From NCBI GenBank assembly GCA_003508835.1, contig PUFA01000092.1, forward strand, positions 3,844,001 through 3,908,000: a DNA stretch of 64,000 nt, read 5' to 3'. Numbering within the stretch: position 1 is the first letter of the stretch; every line of letters starts with the position of its first letter. Shown in pieces: positions 1 through 12,850 of this stretch. The stretch is from Eonycteris spelaea (Eukaryota > Chordata > Mammalia > Chiroptera > Pteropodidae). The translations under genes were made by a program, and so were the position numbers. The notes under the pieces are model-generated. The model was not told the DNA's origin, did not search any database, and saw only the letters and a program-made list of their open reading frames with translations.

Positions 1-420
1 ACCTTAAAAAAATAATCCTATGGTCAGCTTTTTGTCTATAAAAAAGGGGGGAAGATAAGAGAGAATGGAAGACTAAAAGGAAATAATGACCTGGGCAACA
101 CAACACCCATGAGAGAGGGTCTCTCCTTATTTAACTATTGTAACCAAAATAATTAGTATGCACAGTAGCTATTCTCCAAATCTCTATAAATCTCATTTTT
201 GATGTTTGGTTGTACCTCCTATTTGAAAGACACTATATTTTTAAAATTTAGCAGATACCACAAACATGAGTAATATCTGAAAAGGAGAACACAAATACCA
301 AATGAAATAAAATACATAAACTTATGATGATTCAAAGAGTTAAGCAAAAAATATCATGACCCAAATATAAGCACTAAAAACAAAACAAAAAAACACACAT
401 TACAATTACTAGGGCTGTAC
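1..420. other. PHIP intron 6, no recognised element
   Basis: This AT-rich sequence lies inside PHIP, 3' of exon 6 on the minus strand. I see no splice-flanked coding segment and no repeat I can name. PHIP exon 7 should begin by completing the alanine codon split at the end of exon 6, and I did not find it between 1 and 8675. Confidence 0.5.
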
Positions 421-599
421 AATTACTTGATGGTATTAATTCTTCCTCTTTTCTTTCCTGGAAACAACTCTGATACTACTTCAAACAGAAAACAATACAA
501 TAGTATATTTCCAGTTTTAAATATTTTAAAGAGGTTTTTAATAGCTTTTTATAATTTATTATTTTTTAAAGTTAAAGTTTTGTTTTATGGCAAATATCT

Positions 600-1060
600 T
601 AATCATTCAATTTTGAGTCAACAAACATACACAGGACACCTATTTGGGCCAGGTGAGCTACAGGACATAACAGAAAAAGAGAAGACAGTACTTACCCTCT
701 TGGAGACTGCAGTCTAGCAAGGAATAGACATGAAACAAGGACTTATAACAATGTAAGTGTCATCAAATAAAAGGTATAGGGAAATCCTGAAATGTATAGC
801 AGAAGGTCCCAAAAATACTGGGGAGAGGTATCAGAGATTCACTGTAGACTTCTCTGAAATACTGACATTTAAACTGAAAAAGTTCAGCCATTTTTGGCTG
901 AAAAATTAAAAGCCCAAGAATGTTGGTGGGAGGGAAAGATATTCGTGGTTGAGGGAAGAGCATGTGCAATGGTCTGAGGCTGGTGAGAACACTGGTAAGC
1001 ATTTAAGCAACATAAGGAAGTTGGGTATGGCTAGTACAGAGGGGCAAGTGTCAATAAAAG
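600..1060 (-). repeat. L2 LINE fragment
   Basis: Read on the plus strand, this shows the antisense order typical of L2: an accumulating-value phrase ending near 'gactgcagtctagcaag', then a run about steps of a few tens of bases, then 'gagcatgtgcaatggtctga', which matches the L2 phrase for 'aacagcatgtgcaaaggcc'. The copy is heavily diverged. The assignment is by recalled consensus only. It lies in PHIP intron 6. Confidence 0.6.
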
Positions 1061-1440
1061 ATTAAAAAGGTAGAGGACAAACTACAAAATGTTTTCCAAG
1101 GTATGGTCAGGAATTTTGATCTATTTCTTAAGGAAAAAATCAAAGGCTTTCAGGGAAAAAGAAGTGGGAGTAATTGCAGTGTTATCTGTTGAATACAATG
1201 AGAATAAACCAGAAGAGATATAACTAAAGCAAAAGCAGACCTTACAGAAATTACGAGGTTTAAAAAACAAAATTTCATTTTAGAAAAAAAATTGATTTGA
1301 CAAAAAGATTCTTAAAGCTTTCTCGAGAAACAGTATTTTCTCTCAAATTTTAGTATTTATCTGGTAAGATATAAACTTGAAAGAAAGTATGTTTTATTGT
1401 TTCTGGAGTTCAAATTCTGGGGCAAAAGGCTCCGATATCC
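1061..1440. other. Intron 6, no recognised element
   Basis: A-rich intronic sequence between an L2 fragment and a Tigger1 fragment. No coding or repeat signature was recognised. Confidence 0.4.
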
Positions 1441-1454
1441 AAACTGACACAGGT

Positions 1455-1628
1455 GCACTTCATTTTATTGTGCTCTGCATTATTGAGCTTCATGGATACT
1501 GCATTTTTTTTACAAATTGATGGAGAGACCCTCTACTAGCAAAAAGATTATGACTCGCTTTAGCATGATGCTTGCTTTATTGCAGCGGTCTGGAATCAAA
1601 TCTGCAATATGTCCGAGGTATGCCTATA
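1455..1628 (+). mobile_element. Tigger1-derived DNA transposon remnant
   Basis: The right end reads 'gcaatatgtccgaggtatgc', close to the Tigger1 terminal repeat (gcaatatctccgaggtatgcc). Just before it lie 'cagcaaaaagattatgactc'-like bases, which match the end of the Tigger1 transposase region. The left part resembles the inside of the Tigger1 left end ('cacttcattttattgtgc'). Between them the transposase is missing, so this is a non-autonomous, internally deleted copy truncated at its left end. A TA follows the right terminus, as expected for a mariner/Tc1-class target site. Confidence 0.8.
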
Positions 1629-1749
1629 AATGGAATAGAGGTGGTACAAGACAAATGTATAAAGAATTTCACAGATAAGGCCAAAAAGATGCTATATAAA
1701 TGTGATATAAAGTTAAATGCATAAGATTAGAGACAAAATAACCAGGGAT

Positions 1750-1870
1750 ATAACTGAGTTTTAATTAGTACTTCTCTTAATTTCAGTTTCCTCATTAATA
1801 AAGTGGGGGTATCCTAGAGAGTTATGAAAAAATGAAACAAAATGTTTTGTAAACTCAAAGGCACTGTATA
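1750..1870 (+). repeat. MIR SINE fragment
   Basis: Contains 'cagtttcctcattaataaag' followed by 'gagagttatgaaaaaatgaa' and 'ctcaaaggcactgtataa'. This is the core and 3' order of MIR (cagtttcctcatctgtaaaatg, then tgaggattaaatgag, then the small-value tail). Diverged. Confidence 0.7.
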
Positions 1871-3340
1871 ATCACATCTACATTGACTATCCTTAAACAA
1901 TCAAATCCTCATAAGTTATTTAAAAATCTTACTAGTTTTGCTTTTCATTTTTTAAACTTTTGTGGGAAATCATTTTTCCCCTGCAACTTCCTTAAGGAGC
2001 TAAACAATTGCTGTTCTGTTTATATAAACATCTACTCAGCCTGATCATTGACTTCTTAATTTCAATATGTCTGGGAAGATATTCAATCCCTAACTTCAAA
2101 GATTCTCTGAAGAAATTCAAAATATAAAGTCAGAAACTTTGTGAAGAAAATATGATAATTTGTTTCACTTACAGAGATGAAATTTAACATCAAACCCAAT
2201 AATAAATCTGGAAAAATATGTGACACAAAATAAAAGGGAAAAAGCCTAGTTATTCCTAATTTCTACTGGAATTGCTTGCAAGACACATCACATGGCTGGA
2301 GTAGGTGGGGGATACCTCAAAGTAAATTTCATCTTATTACTTAAAAAAGAAAACAATGCAGCTAGAAGAACAACAATTTAAACTCACCTAAGAAAACTGT
2401 CACTCTTCAAAGTGTCTCTCCTTTTTATGGTCAATCATAATTTGAAAAGAAATTTAAGCAAAAGAAAAAATATAAATAATGTCTATTTTATATACTTTGT
2501 ACTTTGGCATAATGAACATTAGCTTTATTTCCCCAAAAAATAAAAAATGCAAATATATCGTAGAAGTCTCCCACAGCTACCTGTGCTTACAGGGCAAAAA
2601 AAGAAGTAGCAGAGCCAAGAGGATATAGAGAAGAGAGTTGCAATAAAATATAATCTCTGTTCTCTAGGCCATAATAGTAACAGCAGAAAAAACAAGGTAC
2701 TTAAGTTCTTTTCATTTAAGGGCTAGATTAAAAACAAAACCAAGAATAAAAAACATGCATAGCTAAGTCAGAAATGATTAAACACCACCACAAATCATAA
2801 AACTGTTAGAGACTAGAAAAGCAGAGGAATAAAATGATAGAAGAAAATGAGTTCTGAAAGAAGAAATGGTTAATAGGCAAGAAACAATAGGTGAAAATAA
2901 TTATTAAATAACTCATGAGTGGACTCTTAACTAAGGATAATGTATGTACTGAGTAGAAGGCAGAAAAATTATAAAACTGAATAGAGAATACTAGGGAAAA
3001 GAATGAACAGAAAGAAACTATATATTATCATTATAATCTTACAATTTATCAAATAATGTCAAATGTTAAATTATGTTAAATCTTATAGATTTATAATACT
3101 ATACATCATTTCTAAGTATGTCAGAAATACAGTCACACGAGGCAAAATTAACCCTGAAACTCAAGATCCTAGCCCAGTGCCAGGTATGTTAAGAAATTAA
3201 CAATGCAGAATAAGTCAAGTAAGTATTGGAAATATGGCAATATATAAGTGAAAATTAGAAGGGAAAAGAAACTTCAAAAAAAGTACTCAAAATTAGCAAA
3301 AAAAATGTATTTAATGATAATTATAGGAAGGGCAAAGGGT
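1871..3340. other. Intron 6, no recognised element
   Basis: About 1.5 kb of A-rich intron. It has no coding segment with splice sites and no repeat that I can place with confidence. Confidence 0.4.
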
Positions 3341-3349
3341 AACATTTAC

Positions 3350-3530
3350 TGTCATCTGCTTTGTGCCTCACGTTGCTACCTAATTTAAGCCTCCAAATAA
3401 CCAGATTTGGCAGGTATTATCCTCATTTTATAGCTGAAGTTTTGGGGCTGAAAAATTAAATGATTTACCTAAGGACATACATCTACACTAAAACAAATCA
3501 AGATTTATGACCTAAATTTAAGTAAATCCT
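3350..3530 (-). repeat. MIR SINE fragment, antisense
   Basis: Reads 'ggtattatcctcattttata' then 'gctgaag...gatttacctaaggacatacat', the reverse complement of the MIR core (cattttacagatgaggaaactgag ... gacttgcccaaggtcacaca). Confidence 0.65.
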
Positions 3531-4649
3531 TGTTGCTCTTTGTTCAAACTAGTTTTCTCATAGAAAACCAATAAAGGTAAAGGATCTGAGACTTCTTTTA
3601 ATGTACAGACTTCTTAGCATTAACTGGATGTTTGTGCAGTAAAACTATTTTTTAAGGCAGAGCAGTTTCCTCACACTGACACATTTTTAAGAATCAGGTT
3701 CCCCAACACTCCTTTATTCTCACCCACCACGACTGAAACCTGGTTGCAGAAGGAACAAGTAAAACAAGATATGGAAGTACCTAGGCAAAACAACAAAACA
3801 ATATGAAAAACCTAGGGAAAAAATTTACTTCACTAATATGGTAAATGTAAAAAGATAAATAAAAACAAAGTAATTAGCAAAAGATTGATTTAATATATTA
3901 CAATCTTAATCTCCAAATTTAATTTTAAAAACAGCTTTAATGTATCTAATTATCTTCTTTCCTGGTCTCCGCCAACCCACATCATTTATTATTGAAATAG
4001 GGTTTATTATAGTAGGCAAATACTGAGTAAATTATATCTGAAAACAGTCATGATGTGGGTAAGGAGGTTGGAGAAAGGACAATGTCAAAGATTCTTTAAT
4101 ACTTTTGAAAGTAAGTGCTGCTATGCCAAGTACATATTCAGTATGTCCTCCACAGAAACTTAGAAGCTACTGATAACAGATTGGTGGAATCTGGGGTTTT
4201 CCTATTTGTTTTTGCTTCTGAAAACATTATTGAAGAGAGTTTTAGAGGGCTAGAAAGCAGCTGATCCCTTTGCTTCTCCTGTCTTGAGAATGAATTCCAG
4301 TCAATTTTCACAATTTACATCAAGGAGGTATAAAGTAGTCAGGATACATAAGCAGACAATAAAACAGGATAAGGAAGCACTAAAATAAACTCAAGAGTTG
4401 CATCTTAAATTGTACAAGTGTTTTAATATTCCAAGTGTAATGAATTGATAACCCAATTCACTAATAAACCTTAATTTCCTAAAAATCAGTTTCTGGTTTC
4501 TTTCTCCTTACCTCAAAGCTATCCTTGGGCCAAATCTCTCTTCTTCCAACTATCGATTCTATTTTTACCCCCTACCCACTTCTGATCTTTTCTTGTCCCA
4601 CTCCAGTTATCCTCAATTACATCAATTACCTACTACCTTTTCATTTAAT
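3531..4649. other. Intron 6, no recognised element
   Basis: Unique-looking intronic DNA. I saw nothing coding and no named repeat. Confidence 0.4.
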
Positions 4650-5070
4650 ATTTACCAGTGCTGAGGAATTGGGTCTATAAATAGTAATAAGACATAATCT
4701 CTATTCTCCAGTACCTCAAAGTATAATAGAAAATACAAAGGTAAATAAAAAGCCACAACTATGTGATAAAAGCTACACTTGTGATAAATATAAGCACTTA
4801 ATTCTGTCCAGTAACATTTAAATTTTAAAGGATAAATATAAATGTTCATAGACTAGAGAGAGAGTGCAGAGAAATAAAACATGTGCATAGACAAAGAGAT
4901 GAAAGGGAGTGTGATTCTAAGAACTGCCAGAGAGTTGTACAAAGCTACAGCACAAAGTATAGGTAAGGAAAAGAAAGATGGGGAAAAGTCAGTTTTGTGA
5001 GCCACATTATGGGGTTCAGGCTATTCAAAGTCATTAGGAGGGATGATATGATCACATGTGCATTTTAGAC
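4650..5070 (-). repeat. L2 LINE fragment, antisense
   Basis: Contains 'aataagacataatctctatt' near the left end and 'gaagggatgatatgatcac'-like bases at the right, the antisense L2 phrases for 'agtgacatgatcagattt'. A MER20 lies directly to its right, and an L2 3' end in the opposite orientation lies beyond that. Confidence 0.6.
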
Positions 5071-5307
5071 CATTTATAGTGTTTCTTAACTAGAAGCAAT
5101 TCTGCACCAGGAATATGTGGGAATGTATGGAGACATGTTTGGTTGTCACAATTGGGGAGAGGTATGGGGGCAAGTGGTTTGCTACTAATATTTACTGGGT
5201 ATATGCAGGGATGCTGATAAACATCCTACAATGCACAGGACAGCTATCTACAACCAACCAGTAATTATATGGCCCAAAATGTAAAAAGTGCCAAGTTTAG
5301 AAACCAT
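5071..5307 (+). mobile_element. MER20 hAT-Charlie DNA transposon
   Basis: The whole element follows MER20 in order: a terminal 'tttcttaac' motif, 'gtatggagacatgtttggtt', 'gtcacaattggggagag', 'cagggatgctgataaacatc', 'ctacaatgcacaggacagc', then 'ggcccaaaatgtaaaaagtg' and 'aagtttagaaacc' at the end. It is short and non-coding, and a fossil in all mammals that carry it. Confidence 0.85.
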
Positions 5308-5339
5308 GATGGAGCTAAAGCCTGGGGTAAAGGAATAAC

Positions 5340-5500
5340 ATTGGAGGCAGAGATTCAGGTAGTCTGTAAGTTCTAGAAGAGCAGAGGCCATGTTCTTATT
5401 TATCCTGTAACTCCAAAAGAATACATATATTCTAGCCCAGTGCCAGATATAATGTAGGGACTCAATATTTACTTGGTAAGTGAATGAATGACGTAGACCT
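5340..5500 (+). repeat. L2 LINE 3' end
   Basis: Shows 'gtaagttctagaagagcaga', 'ggccatgttcttattta', 'agcccagtgccagatataat' and 'aagtgaatgaatgacg', the sequence order of the L2 3' terminus (gagggcagggactgtgtc ... gtgcctggcacatagtagg ... gaatgaatgaatg). Confidence 0.75.
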
Positions 5501-6589
5501 CCAGGTAAGAAATACCAAGGCCTGTAAAGTAGCTGTGGCTGAAAATTTTGGAACAAGAAAATGTAATTAATGAAAAAATTTGGTGAGATATGAATAAGGT
5601 CGAGCACTTAGTAAAAATAATAATATACCACTGTTGGTTTAGTAGCTCTGAGAAATGTACCAGATGATAACCTTAGGGAACACTGTATAAGGGGTATATA
5701 GCTCTTTGAACTATCTGTGCAACTTTTTGGCAAATAATTTCTTACTCCAAAATTAAAAGTTTATTTAAAAAAATCTATATCGTCAGTGTGTCAAACTTTA
5801 AATGTCTGGATATGTATTTAAATCTGTATTTTAAGAAAAGCTAAAATGTTAGTATTTTAATTTTATTTCCATTGATACTTGGTAATACTATATTGACCAA
5901 GGAAAGAGTAAAGAAAATCCAGATAGAAAATGGCAAAGAGGAATCAACAGAAGACATGTCAGTACTACAAAGTTCATATTAAAAAAGCAAATTCTGATCA
6001 CCCATACTGTGATAACTTGAAATGATACAATATTATTATGCAGGCAAACTACTATGGCAAAAAACCTGAGAATTTTCTTTCCATTACCATAATCCTAGTC
6101 ATAATTTTCTAGCAAAATAAGACATTCAAGGCTGTCACCGAGGCGAACTAACACGACATGACACTAAATGATAATAAGTAGTTGTTTTTATTAGGTTCTC
6201 TTCTGTGATTTCAAAAATATTGTAAATACAAAAAGAAAAAAAGTTAAACTAGTGTTCTAGTACAGAACAAATATCTTCCTGAAAATATAAATGGAAGAAA
6301 AATAATTTATCTTAAACCCTGAAAATGAAATAAAGTCTTTCAAAAAGATACAATAATCTGCTTGATAATTATTACCTAAATATACTACTTGCATTTCTCT
6401 GTTATAACACAGAAGATATTTTTGCCACGTTTACATTCCCAATATCCATGTCAACAATATTTACTGATCTGACCATATAACTAATGTCAACATTCTCAAG
6501 TAGCTGAGGGTTATTTACTGTTGGAAATTTTAGCTTACTGAGAATAAGGCATAGCATAATGAAGTCAATCTCAATTCATGACTCACTAA
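5501..6589. other. Intron 6, no recognised element
   Basis: Unique-looking intron. No open frame with splice sites and no named repeat were seen. Confidence 0.4.
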
Positions 6590-6775
6590 ATGTGTAATAA
6601 CCTTAGTCAAACCACCAAACCTTTCTATGCCTCAATTTCCTTTTCTGTAAAACAATAAGTTCCTCCTATGGGCTGGGCTGTTTAAGATTTTAAAGGTGAA
6701 AATATAAAAAAATGCTTAGAGTACTGCCTGGCACACAGTAATTACTCACATAGCAATGTTAAGAGGAAAGTTATT
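6590..6775 (+). repeat. MIR SINE
   Basis: One of the better MIR copies here. It has 'ctatgcctcaatttcctttt', 'ctgtaaaacaataagttcct' and 'agtactgcctggcacacagt' in the right order, matching the MIR middle and 3' end. Confidence 0.85.
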
Positions 6776-7250
6776 TACTAACAATCATTCTTGTACTTTG
6801 TCTACCACAGAACTACCAGACAATGACTGAAAGAACAACATAATGTATTCCTTTATTACATGGGTCTGCAGTCTTCCAAAGAGATAACAAACCTTCTCCT
6901 ACAAGGGAAGCATCTATATTTTATCTATCTTGCTCTCAAGAGAATTTATTCTATCTCCTAGTATAATTTTCAAAGTGCAAATATACTCTAGTATCTCAAA
7001 TCCTTTGCTGTTTTAACAGTTCATTACAGTTAGATTATATAGTTAAACCAATATTTAATCAGAGCAATCATATATTTAATTAAAAAAAAAAAAGATCTTT
7101 CTATGATTACCCAAAAATATCACATAGGATAACTTTGGAAAAAAGGTCTGAAAAAAAACAATCCAGAACCCATCACAGAGACAAAAAGATGTAAATCATA
7201 AAAGAAATGGTAACAGAGAAAATAAAGTAAAAAATCTTCAGTCTATGACA
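6776..7250. other. Intron 6, no recognised element
   Basis: A/T-rich sequence with a 13-base A run near 7081. I could not place it in a repeat family, although its right end abuts a 5S-derived insertion within L1M-like DNA. Confidence 0.35.
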
Positions 7251-7258
7251 TGTTATCG

Positions 7259-7341
7259 AAAAGCCGATCCCATCTGACTCGGAAGCTAAGCAGGGTTGGG
7301 ATGGAGAGACCAACCTAGGAAGAAGACCGGGTGCTGTAAAA

Positions 7342-7375
<34 letters not shown>

Positions 7376-7380
7376 AAAAC
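7259..7380 (+). mobile_element. 5S rRNA-derived SINE or retropseudogene
   Basis: The body (7262-7338) aligns with the 3' half of 5S rRNA. 'cggaagctaagcagggt' covers the internal A box, and 'gaccgggtgctgta' is the 5S 3' end. Between them about 16 bases corresponding to the intermediate element are missing, and the C-box region reads 'ggatggagagaccaacctag'. It ends in an A-rich tail of roughly 35 bases, so it was retroposed. It lacks the first third of 5S rRNA. 5S-derived SINEs are known from fruit bats. A lone 5S retropseudogene is the alternative, and no clear target-site duplication was found. Confidence 0.8.
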
Positions 7381-7384
7381 AAAC

Positions 7385-7850
7385 TGCCATCTGTTTAACT
7401 GGAGTTCCATAGGAAAGGAGAGAGTATGGAATGGAGACAATATATTAAAAGATAATAGCTGAGAATTTTCCAATGCCAATAAAAGACATTATAGTTCAAG
7501 AAGCCTAATAAATCTCAAACGAGATAAATTTAAAAGGATACCAAAACATATTACAATCAAACTGCAGAAAACCAATAAGAAAATCTTAAAAGCAACCAGA
7601 GAGAGCAACTTTCCAAGTAGCAATAGTAGATTTAAATCCAAATATATCAATAAATATAAAAGACAAAATGTCCCAGATAAAACACAAAGACTGTCATATT
7701 GTAATTTTAAAAAGTCACTTCTATGCTATTTTTAAGAGAGATGGAAAATAAAAGGATACAAAAAGGTTGAAAGTAGAACAATGGGAAAAAATATACAATA
7801 TAAACATAAAGCAAAAGTTACCCAAAACTCTAATATTAATTAATGAATAG
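7385..7850 (+). repeat. Old L1 (L1M) ORF1/ORF2 fragment
   Basis: Plus-strand phrases such as 'gctgagaattttccaatgcc', 'aagaagcctaataaatctc', 'aaaatcttaaaagcaaccag' and 'aaaaaggttgaaagtagaac' follow the order of an L1M ORF1 carboxyl region and then a piece of the ORF2 endonuclease region. The frame is broken by many stops. The 5S-derived insertion sits at its left edge. Confidence 0.65.
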
Positions 7851-9021
<1,171 letters not shown>

Positions 9022-9828
9022 CTATTATATGAGAAACATATAAAGTATTTGCTAAAGTGATATAACATTTACAGTAAATAAGATATACTTCTTAAAAATA
9101 CAGTAATTGTTGTGGTTAGCCAACATTTCATTTTACTTGGGAGAAAAGTTCGTGTTTATTATGTGAAACCACTTGACTCACAGAACAGAATAGCTAACCC
9201 AAACATCATTTAATCCACGAAGGAGGAAAAATACTAAAGAATTAATGTAACCTAAATACAACTAGTTAGAAATTAACAGATGCTAGTCAATGCAAATACC
9301 AAACAATGAAAAAATATACAACATTATAACCTAAAATGGTAATGTTTCAATTTAATGTTTTAATTTTCAAAAACTTCAAAAAAAATTCAACTATATAATA
9401 AATGTTTTGTATCCTTGATATTAAAAAAACTTGATAGTTCATGTTCTCATTACGAACTTTAAACGAACTTACATAACATCTACACTGAATTTCATAATTT
9501 ATTTACCAAAAACCTTACAGAGAGAAAAGCCAAATTCCAACTATTAATTTAACATGTTTTGACTATAAAATAAATCTACCTACTACAAGAAGTTTGAGCA
9601 CTTTGGAGCAAATTCGAAAGACTGCTTAATTTATGCTAGCATTTGAAACCAAGATATAAAATGCTAATATTTTTATTATTCATTCTGAAAGTATTTTTAG
9701 TAGACAACAGCTGCATAATACTCTAAAGAGAATTAAATTAGAGAAAATAAAGTAAACTTTTATCATTTTATATTTAGGTTATCAAGTTACTAAAAATTTC
9801 TCACTGTAGTACCTAAATACTCTAGGTT
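9022..9828. other. PHIP intron 4, 3' end, no recognised element
   Basis: Intronic DNA upstream of exon 5 on the minus strand. I recognised no repeats and no extra coding segment. Confidence 0.4.
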
Positions 9829-10243
9829 CAGCTGTTCTCAAAATGTGTTCTGGGAACCCCTGGGGGTTTCTCAGACAAAAATTACAAATACTAAAAGGTT
9901 ATTTGTTTTTCACTCTCATTTTCTCAGTGTATATGGTGTTTTCCAGAAGCCACACCATACATGATGTTACAAGAATGAATGCAGTAACAGATATAAGAAT
10001 CCAACTCTTAAACCAGACATTAAACATTCCCAAAAATGTAAAACAATGCCATTCTCACAAATTTGTTTTTAAAAATAATTAAGTAACAAGTCACTTATAT
10101 TAACATGAAATAAATTTATTACTTAAATTTTTAAATTTGTTTTAATATTTAAATCATAAATGAGATTATAATCCACATAAAGAAACTTTAAAAATTTTTA
10201 TTAATGTAACGGGGTTCTGAGGCCCAGAAGTTTGAGAACTGCC
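9829..10243 (+). mobile_element. hAT-type non-autonomous DNA transposon
   Basis: The left end reads 'cagctgttctcaaa' and the reverse complement of the right end reads 'tggcagttctcaaac', giving imperfect terminal inverted repeats of the hAT-Charlie type (cagNggttctcaaa). The inside follows a widespread mammalian Charlie-related element: 'gggaacccctgggggtttct', 'gttatttgtttttcactctc', 'aaaaatgtaaaacaatgcca' and 'ggggttctgaggcccagaag'. I cannot name the subfamily. The flanking eight bases do not form a convincing duplication. The open frame at 9843-10082 lies in this repeat and is not a gene. Confidence 0.8.
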
Positions 10244-11199
10244 ACTCGAGTTCATTTAGTAATGATAATTTTAGTATGAATTCCTTATGATAAGATTGAT
10301 TTGGGGGGGGAAGTGAGGTGTTAAATCATTTCATTCCATCTTGCAGTATCTGTTATACTCTAACTGCAGAAAGACCATGAACGGTATTTCTAAAAATTTA
10401 ACTAATAGTCATCCTTCTAAGCTGAAGCCAATTAAGAGGAACTTACTTTACCTTTTAGCATAATACACTCCCATCATAGAGACAACATGGAGCCATATTG
10501 TCATCCTCTGATAGGATAATTTAAAACATTAGAGTCCGGCACACAGTAGATGGTTAATAAGTACTAACAAAATGTATACCTCTGGAAAAAGAGGTTCTAA
10601 TACAAATTATATATACTACATCTCTGCTTTGGAGATTCACAAAACACAATGGCATTAAAGCCTCTGAAAAATCCTGATAAAACTATCAAATTTTATTTAA
10701 TGCAAAATTTCCCACTCAGTTAGTTACAGATTCCCTCTTTCCCTGATATCATCATCTTGATTCAAAACACACCTTTTCAAACATTAGTACGGTTAGCAAA
10801 AAACACTTAGAAGAAAACATACCAAAATATGAATTATTACAACTGTATTTATACTTTTCTATAAATAACATTTCCTAAAAAATAACATTTAAAAGAATAA
10901 GTCTAGAATATATATAGGGTCCCTTCCAGTTCTAAATCTGTAGATAATTATCTAATGTAAGTTCTTTAAATTGATCAAAATTCCTTTAAAAATTTTACTT
11001 TAACAACAAAGTTCCTTACTATTAACCTTAATTTAGTGATGATCCTGTTTTAGGGTCTTCGTGTAAAACATATTTCAGGTAGCAAACCTGAAAATCCTTA
11101 TTGCAGAATTGCATCTTTTAATAAAATATCATGCATCCACTTTTTCTGACTAAATTTTTCCTTGATTTAGTATATTTCAATTCTTCAAAAATTAACTTT
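10244..11199. other. Intron 4, mostly unassigned; MIR/L2 tail near 10530
   Basis: Mostly unique-looking DNA. A short stretch at 10530-10565 ('gtccggcacacagtagatgg') looks like the 3' tail of a MIR or L2. An eight-G run lies near 10303. Confidence 0.4.
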
Positions 11200-11540
11200 C
11201 AATTTAAAGCTAGAAGAGATACTTTCAGTTCTTACACTCCTCATGATCTGGCTTTTGAAATTTTATACAAGCTAATCTCTTTGCTGGAAATCTTTTCTTC
11301 ACCTACCTACCCACCTCCACATCTCATTCTCTTTTATGTCTGTCTAAGCCTTCTTGCTTTACATGACCTGTTACACTACTGTTGCCCTTTCTTTTTGGTC
11401 ATTCTATCTTTGTGTTTCCATAGCACATTATACTCCTTTCCAAACGTTCCTTTACCCTCCTTCCCAGCACTTTCTAGTACTTATCATACCATATTAATTG
11501 TTCTTAATATATTCAGATACTTGGACCTCAGTGGGAGTCT
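11200..11540 (+). repeat. L2 LINE fragment
   Basis: Contains 'ctcctcatgatctggctttt', 'ctggaaatcttttcttcacc' and 'tccatagcacattatactcc' followed by 'ctagtacttatcatacc', the L2 order of ORF2 end to 3' UTR. A long open frame on the plus strand here is only a by-product of this pyrimidine-rich repeat. Confidence 0.65.
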
Positions 11541-11557
11541 AATGACAGTTATGATTC

Positions 11558-11592
11558 CCACCCCCCACCCCCCAACACACACACACACACAG
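11558..11592 (+). repeat. (C)n/(CA)n simple repeat
   Basis: Poly-C clusters pass into a (CA)n run of about ten units. It lies directly after the L2 fragment. Confidence 0.8.
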
Positions 11593-11779
11593 GCTCTACC
11601 ATAATCCTGCCCTATTTGGGGGGTTCATAAGACCCTTGCGCTGTACTAAAATTGCCAATTTACTAGCAATTTTCTGCAAGAGACATGGAATTGGATCTTA
11701 TTTACTTATCTACCCAGTACTTACAGTTAAAGTCTTAATAAATTGTCAGATAAATGAACACATGAAAATATACAGTAAA

Positions 11780-12850
11780 CACTGACTTCTCTTCTGTCTA
11801 GCCATTCCTTCAAGTCTGAGATCCCAAAGTCCAGTGCTAGACTCTTTTCTTCTCACTCCATACTCTTTCCTTAGACAGTCCTTATGCCAGTGATTCTCAA
11901 ACTGACATCTATAGCCTAGGCTTTCATATCAAACTTTCTTAAGACATCTCTTGTTGGAGTTTCAAAGCCTCCTCAACTCAACATGTCAAAATGAAAATTA
12001 TAATCCTCATGCCAACACCCCCCAAAAATGTCCCCTACCTTGGTGAATGGCAACACCATCTAACCAGTCTCAAACCAAGAAGTCAAATTTTTTACAATGC
12101 TCATTCCTCACTCCCACCTCATTCACAATACCCAAGCAGTCTCAAATTCAATTGACTTTTCCTTCCTATCCTTAAATATGTCTGCCTCTCTCCATTACCA
12201 CACTAACTACCCAACTTTGAATCATCTTTGCAATAAAGTTCCATCTTTCCCACATCCACTCATGCCTTCTACCTCATTCAAATCTATTCCCTATTTGCAT
12301 TAGAATGCTCTTTTCCAAAGCATACTTGTGGTCAAGCCACCCCTACTTAAAACAAGATGCTTTCCTTGCTCTTTGTCGATCTAAATCCTTAGCATGGTCT
12401 GCAAGACCTGAAATTTATTTCTGGTCCATTCCTATTTCTCTGCTTCAACTGGCACATTCTCAGACTTACACCCTCTAGCCCCCATTTTCCGCAGAGACAC
12501 ACCTGCCTTCTTTCAGGTTCTTTACCTGTACTCTCTTCTTCACGCTTTTCCCATGTGGTAGATGCACTCTGTATTTCCCCACATCCCCTTACCCAAATAA
12601 CACTTCTAAGTGCTTCAGATCTTCCCTGCAATTTAAGTTTCTTTGTTTTCCTTTACCCTATTCAATCAAAGTGTTATCTTGGTTGCACAGCCTCAATGAC
12701 TTTTCCTTAACTCATGTTATCAGTTTATGACTATACAATTAAAAGTGTAATGATTTAATACTTTTCTTCTCAACTTCACCATAAACTATAAAAGAAGAGG
12801 AATCACATCTTCTTTTGGTTCCAATAGTGTCATACACAACTAATTTTTTA
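11780..12850 (+). repeat. L2 LINE, ORF2 end and 3' UTR
   Basis: A long L2 copy. 'ccttggtgaatggcaacacc' then 'atctaaccagtctcaaacca' corresponds to the L2 ORF2 phrase encoding VNGTTIHP. Later come 'gctcattcctcactcccacc', 'ccctatttgcattagaatgc', 'atggtctgcaagacctgaaa', and a 3' end with 'ataaactataaaagaagagg'. It is interrupted by many stops. The open frames reported across it on both strands are not genes. Confidence 0.8.

Noticed and set aside
690..725. Possible splice donor near 'cttaccctcttggagactgc' on the minus strand
   Set aside because: The phrase is part of an antisense L2 copy and has no coding frame or acceptor partner.
7173..7382. Minus-strand open frame with a phenylalanine run
   Set aside because: The run is the A-rich tail of the 5S-derived element read on the other strand.
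9843..10082. 79-codon plus-strand open frame
   Set aside because: It lies fully inside a non-autonomous hAT transposon.
11131..11604. 157-codon plus-strand open frame
   Set aside because: It lies in an L2 fragment and a (CA)n tract. Its leucine- and serine-rich wording comes from pyrimidine-rich repeat DNA.
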